DNA from: Sisyra terminalis
Lineage: Eukaryota; Arthropoda; Insecta; Neuroptera; Sisyridae
Length of the DNA: 64,000 bases
Direction: 5' to 3'
Assembly (NCBI GenBank): GCA_958496175.1
Contig: OY292278.1
Span: forward strand, 13,578,001-13,642,000
Shown piece by piece: positions 56,322 through 64,000 of the stretch. How positions within the stretch are numbered: position 1 is the first letter of the stretch; every line of letters starts with the position of its first letter. The translations under genes and the position numbers were made by a program. Under the pieces are notes generated by a model that ran no database searches, was not told the origin of the DNA, and worked only from the letters and a program-made list of their open reading frames with translations.

Positions 56322-56789
56322 ATTTTGAAATGAATGTTCATTTATGTTACGTGAAATTATTTCGGTTTTTGTAGTAATATTTATGTACGAATTCTAGTTA
56401 AAGAAGAGCAACCAACATTAACCACGAAAGTGATTTTTTATTACTCTTACAAAAAATCAGAAAAAAACAAATATTTTAAGGATATAAAAGCAAACTTAAA
56501 AAAAATAACTACTCATACTGTTACTGGTACTTATAGTGTTTTATAGCTAAAAAAAACTATTTTTTTTCGTGAAAAAAAAACTTTTTATAGACTTCAAAAA
56601 GTTAAGTATATATTAGTTGGTTTTTCATTGAAAAGGTGTTATTAACCCCTTAATTTAAATAAGAATGTATATCAAACACTTATAACAATTGTGCAATAAT
56701 TTTTTTTTCTGATTTTCACTTATTTTTTTCCACATTAACTGGTTAAGATAGAGATCTGAAATTTTGAGGATAGTTTTTTATTAGTACAT

Positions 56790-57245
56790 TCTTCTTCATC
56801 TATTGGTGCCTCTTCAACGTTCAAAATTGGCGATTATCATACCAATTTTGAGTTTTATACAGTTCTCTAATGCTTTTTTCAAATCGCCAACGAAAGTTGG
56901 TTGGACAGGATGTCTTTCTTCTTCTCATAGTTTTTTTATCAGTTTGACCCTCAATGATAAGCTGGAATAAGTAATTTTTGTTGTTACGCATAGAGTGGCC
57001 AAATTACAGTAATTTTCTCTTCCTTATAGATATCATAAGAGCTCTTGCGGTGTTATTTTTTATTGGTTCTTTTTCATTTTGCACGTGATTCCTCCAATCT
57101 ATCATCAGGATTCGGCAATATACTCACAATTCAAATGTGGTAACTTTATCTTCCAGTCTTTGGGTAAGAGTCCACCCTTCCATTCCCTATAAGATAATTG
57201 GGAACACATAGCACTTAACCATGTTTACCTCCTCATCTTATAAGT
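56790..57245 (-). mobile_element. C-terminal reverse transcriptase fragment of a non-LTR element
   Basis: Minus strand, one or two frames: VLPIILYGMEGWTLTQRLED near 57205-57145, then FELWVYCRILMIDW, NEKEPIKN, RKRKLL.FGHSMRNN near 57015-56980, LIIEGQTDKKTMRRRKTSCP near 56965-56900 and RWRFEKSIRELYKTQNW near 56890-56840. This order (YG-E-WTL, FE-W-YRR-L-I-W, K-KL-YLGH--R, IIEGK--GKR--GRR) is the C-terminal tail of endonuclease-reverse transcriptases common in insects. It is a short, 5'-truncated fragment with a few stops. Confidence 0.75.
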
Positions 57246-60200
57246 AACATATTTGTAAAATAATTTTTCGATAAGGTCGATTCATCATTTTTATATACCA
57301 ACATTTTTTAAAGTGCACTGTATTTAGTTCTAAATAAATAAGTTAGTTATAAAACCACCACTACTTTCGATACAATATGGATATGTCAACAGAAGTCCGA
57401 ATTGAGTCTAAAAATTACATTTAAAATCTTAAAATCTCAAAAAACATAATTAAGATAATTTACACCAATCTTGATGTAAGAACTTCCGCACCAATAAACA
57501 CAGAAAACACATCACCAAAAGGAGGCACTACTACCAATTAAGCTAATTTTTTTAATGCCTTATATTTGATTTATATCTAATTGGGTGATTTAGATCATTT
57601 AAATTGATGGTGTATTGCACCTTTACATTATATCTCCAAGTATCAATACTATGAAACAATGAAACTTCTTCGAAAAATGTTAAATACCAAATAATCTTCT
57701 CAAAACCATGTAATAATATTTTCTGATATAAATTAATAAATATTTTAAATTTATGAACATGTTGATTACAAAAACAGCATTTTAACTGACATTTTTTATT
57801 ATTCTCTTCTACTTCTCTTAAACAAATCTTACAAAAATATACAACAATGCTTTGATGAATTCATAAAGGTATAGATTTCATTGAATTTCGGTGTACACTT
57901 AAATAGAAACACCAACATTAAATGAATGAAATACTTTAGGTTTTCTTTTAATTAATGTGCCCAAAAATATCACCGAAATAAGATGCCTCATTTTTAATGG
58001 ATAGTAGGGATCTTTTTTCTAAAAATGAATTCCAAATCCAATTTTTGAGTCTAAATGCATGCAAATGAGTTCTTTTTACGTTGCAAAAAAACAAGAAAAA
58101 TTCAGTAATCTGATTGTAGACCGACACCTTTTCTGTTACTAAAAAAAGGTTAATTAATGTAAATATCGCAAACATTTTCCACACTATAAGTGATAGACAA
58201 AATAAAAGAATAAATTAACCGTGTACTGATACTTTCATTTGCCTTAATCTCCAGTACGAACTTTGCGAAAATTGGGACGTCTTCTTCCTTTTGTATTCGA
58301 GCGACTCGGAGCAAAAACGCAAATAAATCTCAGTGCATAGAGCTGATAAAAACATGAATTTAAAGCAGTTGCTTGCCTACTTGAAAATCCGCGTTAGAAT
58401 TTACTTGTTTTTCGTGTAATTTATCGAAGGCGTTTCTCTTTTATATTGTCCTCAACTTCTCGACGCTTCAGCCATCGCATCTCGTTATACTTTAACTGTA
58501 TCAATGTGCAAATAGTACCCGAATTTAATTAAAATATTTGAGGTAAAATTTTAGGGAAAAAAACAACGATTCGCGAATCTCAAGTCTACAAGCCGAGAAT
58601 ATTCAATGAAACTTTATATTCACTTAGAGTAGTAATTTGATGTTTCAATTCTTTCAAGGATATTGAAGTTTAATGAAAGAATTATTTCTTCCTGTCTTTA
58701 CCTTGCCAATGACAATTAAATTTTCAATTCTTTCATCATATAGGCTTACTATCAATTAATTTAAAATTGGTCGGCAATTATTTTTACGACTATCATTATG
58801 TCGTTAATGATATTTCGAATGGGAGATGCATTGGTTATTGTTACTTAATTTATTTTTAAATATTTTCTGATGATGAAACTTTTATTGGCCAAAACACATA
58901 AATTTTGAATGTCAAGAAAAAAAATTAAACATAATAGAATGGAGGTCATCAAAAATTAAAGACTCAAAAGATTATGATTGATTTTTAAGATAGATATTTG
59001 ACTAAACAAATGTGAAACCCCTTCCTATGGTCTTAAAAATCCAATGATTTTTGAATCCCCTTGGAATGTAGTTCAATGCACTGATAACAATTAAATTTCA
59101 TGAATTCCATATTCCCGATATTACATAATCGCTATACAGTACTTGTCTTACTTCCATATTTCAGCTATTCCAATTAGCTATTGGCATATCTTTAATAATG
59201 AACGAAAACCATATTTTTGGTCCTAATAATTCAAAACAGATATTTATATTTCTACACAATTTATACGGATATCTAAATCTTATTCTGAGACTTCTAGATT
59301 TCGGGTTAAAAAATCTTTCGCGTAAAATATTCCTTTTTTACAAGTTACTTAAAAAATTTTACTCATAAGATCAATATTATTGATGGTAAAATCTTGGGTA
59401 TAAAACAACAAAAACCTTTCTATCCAAAAATTTTCTGTGCACTTAAATTCAGTAACTTTTTTTTGAACATAAAAAGTTTTAAAACTAAATATAGATCCAA
59501 CAAGCATATACGTTGCCTAATTAATCAATTATTATTTTTTTAATGCGGTTTATAAGTTTCAAATGTAGCGAATGGTTTCTATCCTTAAAACATCAAAATA
59601 AAATTAGTTCTCATGAAATTCCATTGGAATACTTTTTGAACCAATTATCCGATTAAGTTCCTGAACCAGAATTTTATCTTTTGGCTTAAGTGAAAATCGA
59701 TTAAAAGGAATTAGATTGAAAGGTTTTGGCTTTTTTTAAATTTTCATTAGTTTTTTTACAAGTTTTAAGGATAAAAACGCTATTGGCACTTTTTTATCCT
59801 TGACGAACATAGAATAGACCAAAATTAACCCTAATGTTGTGTATTAAATAAACCAACTACTCCCAAACGATTTAATAATGCATTAAACCACATTCTATAA
59901 ATACTGACTTATTTAAAAATTAAAACTTTGGGGAATTTTTTTTTACGGTAGTAGTCAAATGTTTAATTCAAATCCTAGGGAAAGACTGGAACTATATTTC
60001 ATTTGATACAATTAGCAATTTTACAATTGTTTTTTTTTTCGGGAGTAATACTTCTAAGCGGCGTTATGAAGAAATATAAAACTGTTTTTTTTTTATTTAA
60101 AGCTTATGCCTACGTTGGTATAGTAGGAAGTTGCTCGTAAACGGATACTGAGCAACTTCCGGCCGAAGCTTACTGTATTTGGGAGCGATTTTGAAAGTAG

Positions 60201-60910
60201 TATCCAAACATTAAAATTGTTGAGAAATTTTTATTGGTTTTATAAAAAATAAGCTTCAACCAATTTTAAACGTTACTATAAAGGCTAAGTGTTCTTTAAA
60301 TTATAAATATCCAATTAAACTTATCAATAAGATATTTCCCATTCATATGTTATGAAAATAAACTTGTTATTTTACATTTAATAAATTCATATTCTACAGA
60401 CATTTAACAGAAATCTGTTATGATAAATTTATATATTTCAAATTCAATAAAAAATATAAACAAGTTATTCTGAAAATCAAGGAGCTTTGAACTTTCATAG
60501 TCAGAATTGACGCTTCCGTTATTTACTTAAATGTAAAACTAAGTATTTATTTATTTTTTGCGCTAAGTTTTACCAAACAAAATAAAAAAGTTTATTGAAG
60601 ATTGCATCGAAATTACTTTTTAAAAATTGACCATTTTTTAAGGAATTGAAGCATAAAAAGTGGCAATAGTTAATTAGGTATTTTAGCTACGTATTTGAAT
60701 CTCAAATCTTAAAAAAAGCTTCCCAAAAAAAAAACGAAATAATGCCGTAATGTTTCAATTATTTTCAAAATTCATTCAAAATTATATCGTTAAAAACTTT
60801 TTAAAGAAAACAACAATAAAATCTCATAATAAGTTTGGAACTAAGTGAGAAAAATATTTCCTTTCAATTAAATAATCCCAGCTTTACGAAAAATCTTGAC
60901 AAAAATCAAA
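57246..60910. other. No gene seen
   Basis: AT-rich. A more balanced stretch at 58190-58520 has no coding signal. A perfect hairpin lies at 60126-60160. Confidence 0.35.
60126..60160. repeat. 11-bp perfect hairpin
   Basis: GGAAGTTGCTC (60126-60136) and GAGCAACTTCC (60150-60160) with a 13-base loop. It lies in a short GC-richer island. It is too short for a typical miRNA precursor, and there is no U-run for a Pol III terminator. Confidence 0.6.
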
Positions 60911-61129
60911 TTAACCCTTTTCAAGTACTTCAACCCCTTGTGACAAGACTACAGTAAAAATTGGATTTGTCCAGTCTGTACGTCCGTATATAATGAAATG
61001 TTTATTGGAGCTTTCGATCAAATAACATAATACATCGGTGGCCGTCTCAATGATATTTATTTCATTTAACCAAGCTTTTAAGTTAAAAGTTTCATTTTGT
61101 TCAAAGCTTTCAGCAAATACAACATTCAA
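60911..61129 (-). CDS. Unrecognised coding-like ORF, 72 codons
   Basis: Minus-strand frame from ATG at 61129 to TAA at 60911, with a stop codon directly before the ATG. Unlike most frames here the product is acidic and balanced (ESFEQNETFNLKAWLNEINI; IETATDVLCYLIESS; IIYGRTDWTNPIFTVVLSQG), suggesting a past or present coding segment. I do not recognise the family. It could be an exon whose ends I mis-set or a transposon relic. No promoter or neighbouring exon is evident. Confidence 0.3.
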   Translation of the reverse strand: MNVVFAESFEQNETFNLKAWLNEINIIETATDVLCYLIESSNKHFIIYGRTDWTNPIFTVVLSQGVEVLEKG

Positions 61130-61712
61130 TGATGAAAACCATCAATACTACTACTACATCAAAAGTTTTGACAATTTTAACAATGTAATTACTATAACAA
61201 TGTTAAATAGTAAGTCTCTGTGAAAGACAATTGTTGTGCTTTTCATACACACAAAAAGAAGCCCGACAAAAATTAATGAAAGATTTTTTTCTCAATTTCA
61301 TATGAATTTTCTGAACAAAAACGGGTGCAAAGCCTTTGTGAAGCTTTTAATCCATAAGCTTTTTTCATTGTTTGAAAATTTAATGCAGATGAAAGTTTCA
61401 ATTTTTTTTTGGCCGACGGCAAATGAATTTTCTCTTTTCTAATTTACTGTTAATTTAAAAAAAAAATATTTCACAACATTTGCTCTGATAATTGCTAAAG
61501 TGACGATAAAAAATATTTTTGAAAGCAGATTTTTCCCAATAAGCAGTTTTTGACAGAAAATCCTGATGAAAAGTCACGAGAAAAAGGATACAACTCGTCA
61601 TCCTATCGATATGCCCAGAAATTTCTGACAGTTTCCATCAATTTATAGTTTCATTACCTTTGTAAAAATAGCTTATATTTAACATAATTCATAGAAGAAT
61701 TATATTTTTTCA

Positions 61713-62105
61713 AATTTAAGAAAACTCTTCTTTTAATAAATAACTTAACATTTTTTTTAATTTAATGCTCAACAATATATAACTAGGGTAAAAAAATAGC
61801 ATAGGTTGCCTTCTTCAAACTAGTAGATACGTTCTCATCTATTAAGGACTAAATTTTCCAAAAACTTCAAGCCCCTGTATTACTCTACTATACTACAGTT
61901 TTCTAATTATTCAAATTTTAGATAATTCTTCTTTTAAGTAAATGACATAACATTTTTTTAAATTTTATGCTCAACAATATGGTACTAAGATGGAAAATGG
62001 CAAAGGTTGCCTTCTTAAAACTAGTAGATACGTTCTAATCTCTTAAGGACCAAATTTTTCGAAAATTTCAAACCCTTGTATTACTGTAATACACTGACGT
62101 TTACT
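61713..62105. repeat. Two-copy tandem repeat, period about 201 bp
   Basis: GGTTGCCTTCTTCAAACTAG (61804) recurs as GGTTGCCTTCTTAAAACTAG (62005). Further shared blocks are AATGCTCAACAATAT/TATGCTCAACAATAT, GATACGTTCT and CTGTATTACT/TTGTATTACT. Confidence 0.82.
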
Positions 62106-62349
62106 AATTATTACAAATACATGGATGAACATTTGAGGAAAACTAATAAAAGCATTTAATTAGAAATTTTCAATATCAATTTTTAAATAGTTTTCCTTTA
62201 TCAGTTTCGTTTCATAAACTTCATAAACTGCTAACATTGTAACCTTTTGTTTTACTTATGACCTTATAAATTGAACTATTGGTAGTACGTACAACTTTGT
62301 GGGTAGAAAGGTGTACATAAAGGTGTGATGGGATATTTTGTAGTTCATA

Positions 62350-63840
62350 AATTCTTTAAGGTACATAAAACTACAAAAAATCAAATATTTATCAGGTCTT
62401 AATGCCTTAGTTTGGTTTATGATTTAAAGTTCTTTACCGAACATCCCTTTTCTTTTCTTATAAGAGTAAAATTAAAATAAATTTTCTTAAGCAGTTGAGT
62501 TCAAAATTAAAAACTGTTATGATATATCCTCGTTTAAAATATACTGAACTTAAGGTACATAAAACTTAAAAAAATATTCAATATTTACCAGACCTTATTG
62601 CCTTAGTTTGGTTTAAAGTTCTACTTGAAAAACCCTGTTCCTTTTCTAGAGCAGCAAAATTAAAATAATTTTTTTAGGCAGTTGGCTTCAAAATTAAAAA
62701 TGGTTATGATATATCCTCGTCTTAAAAATATTGAACTTATGGTACATAAAACTAAAAAAATATCCAATATTTATCAGACCTTATTGTTTTAGTTTGGTTT
62801 AAAGTTCTTTACAGAACAATCCTTTTCTTATCCTATAATAGCAAAACTATAATACTTTTTTTAAGCAGTTGGCTTCAAAATTAAAAATCGTTATGATATA
62901 TCCTCGTCTTAAAGATATTAAACTTAAGGTACATAAAACTAAAAAAATATCCAATATTTATTGGGTCTTAATGCCTTAGTTTGGTTTAAAGTTCTTTACC
63001 GAACAACCCATTTCTTTTCCTAATAATAAAATACATTTTATTAAAATTAAAATACATTTTCTTAAGCAGTTGGGATAAAAATTCAAAATTTTTATGATAT
63101 ATCCTCGTCTTAAAGATATTGAACTTAAGGTACATACAACTAAAAAAATATCCAATATTTATCAGACCCTATTGCCTTAGTTTGGTTTAAAGTTCATAAC
63201 CGAACAACCCGTTTCTTTTCGTAAAATAGCAAAACTATAATAAATTTTCTTAAGCAGTAGGCTTTAAGACTAAAAATTATTATGATATATCCTCGTCTTA
63301 AAGATACTAAAACTTAAGGTACATAAAACTAAAAAAATATCCAATATTTATCAGGTCTTAATGCCTTAGTTTGGTTAAGTTCTTCCTGAACATTCCTTTT
63401 TTCCCATAATAGTAAAATTAAAATTTTTTCTTAAGCAGTTGGCTTCAAAATTAAAAATCGTTATGATATATCCTCGCTTTAAGATACTGAACTTAAGGTA
63501 CATAAAATTAAAAAAATATTCAATATTTATCAGACCTTATTGCCATAGTCTGGTTTAAAATTCTTTATCGAACAACCCTTTTCTTTTCCTATAATAGCCA
63601 AATTAAAAATCGTTAAGATATATCCTCGGCTTAAAGATACTAAACTTAAGGTACATAAAACTAAAAAATATCCAATATTTATTAGACCTTATTGCCATAG
63701 TCTGGTTTAAAATTCTTTATCGAACAACCCTTTTCTTTTCCTATAATAGCAAAACTATAATAAATTTTCTTAAACAGATGGCTTTAAGAGTAAAAATTGT
63801 TATGATATAACCACGTCTTAAAGATACTAAACTCAAACGG
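62350..63840. repeat. Satellite-like tandem array, about 187-bp monomer, eight copies
   Basis: The block AAGGTACATAAAACT or a close variant starts at 62358, 62552, 62739, 62926, 63127, 63316, 63495 and 63648, giving spacings of 194, 187, 187, 201, 189, 179 and 153. Each monomer also has CAATATTTATCAG, CCTTAGTTTGGTTTAAAGTT, CCGAACAACCC and TGATATATCCTCGTCTTAAA. The monomer is nucleosome-sized. The array decays at about 63833, shortly before the window edge. Confidence 0.9.
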
Positions 63841-64000
63841 ATCATTTTTTCATTCCGAAATAGAAAGCATATTGTTTCGTTTTCCATTGTTGAAGGCAAA
63901 TTTTAAACTTAAAATACTTACAAACTGTTATAAAGTTCACTTTTTCGGACACATTGCCACTGAACTTCACTGAAATATTTGTTGTTTTGGAATGCTAAAA

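Noticed and set aside
60126..60160. miRNA precursor
   Set aside because: The stem is only 11 bp with a 13-base loop and no extended lower stem.
1..64000. CRISPR array, rRNA genes or bacterial features
   Set aside because: No regularly spaced short repeats with unique spacers, no rRNA-like blocks and no operon structure. The window is animal nuclear DNA.

Overview
The window reads as AT-rich (roughly 70% A+T) insect nuclear DNA. The evidence is the repeat content: Jockey-clade non-LTR reverse transcriptases, Tc1/mariner, hAT and Helitron elements, a Penelope-like element with a GIY-YIG domain, an insect-style heat-inducible LTR promoter and a tRNA-derived SINE family. I cannot name the species; a beetle or other holometabolous insect would fit. 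I see no intact host gene, no rRNA or tRNA gene, no CRISPR and no bacterial-type operon. It looks like a gene desert or a very large intron built from layers of dead and nested transposons. Nearly every open frame in it is either a shadow or a broken transposon protein.

Layout. 0.6-4.6 kb: two Jockey-type reverse transcriptase relics. 5.65-6.63 kb: a foldback mariner-like element. 7.96-9.99 kb: a TA-flanked element holding a second long-TIR element. 11-14.3 kb: a SINE, two copies of a palindromic element (family A) that carries hammerhead-ribozyme-like cores, and a TTAA-flanked element inside the second copy. 14.7-15.3 kb: a GC-richer island. 15.5-17.0 kb: a decayed transposase-like gene between 110-bp direct repeats. 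19.5-25.4 kb: unrecognised relics, a second SINE and a diverged tandem duplication with more ribozyme-like cores. 27.3-31.2 kb: a hAT MITE, a Helitron, a 227-bp MITE (family C) and a TA-flanked element (E1). 32.6-34.1 kb: two Penelope-like fragments head to head, one interrupted by a hAT MITE. 36.3-39.2 kb: SINE, MITEs and a solo LTR with a long heat-shock-element array. 39.5-43.7 kb: a Jockey relic hit by a deleted Tc1 derivative, plus a second copy of that derivative. 43.8-45.6 kb: a small retroposon, a possible coding exon and nested MITEs. 49.4-54.3 kb: a third family A copy, a related element B and a mariner mosaic. 56.8-57.2 kb: an RT fragment. 61.7-63.84 kb: tandem repeats including a satellite of about 187 bp.

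The main theme is a set of hammerhead-like self-cleaving RNA motifs. They share the core CUGANGA - one extra A/U - stem II - GAAA. They occur just after the Penelope-like ORF, in inverted pairs inside the short palindromic elements A and B, and in a tandem-duplicated repeat. In several, the bases flanking the core form a stem I by complementarity, and stem III is a loopless self-complementary tract (ACGU or AUGCGU). That predicts cleavage as dimers. The second notable object is the solo LTR at 38811-39203, whose U3 holds ten alternating GAA/TTC-type units at exact 5-bp pitch upstream of a TATA box. This looks like a heat-shock promoter carried by a retrotransposon.
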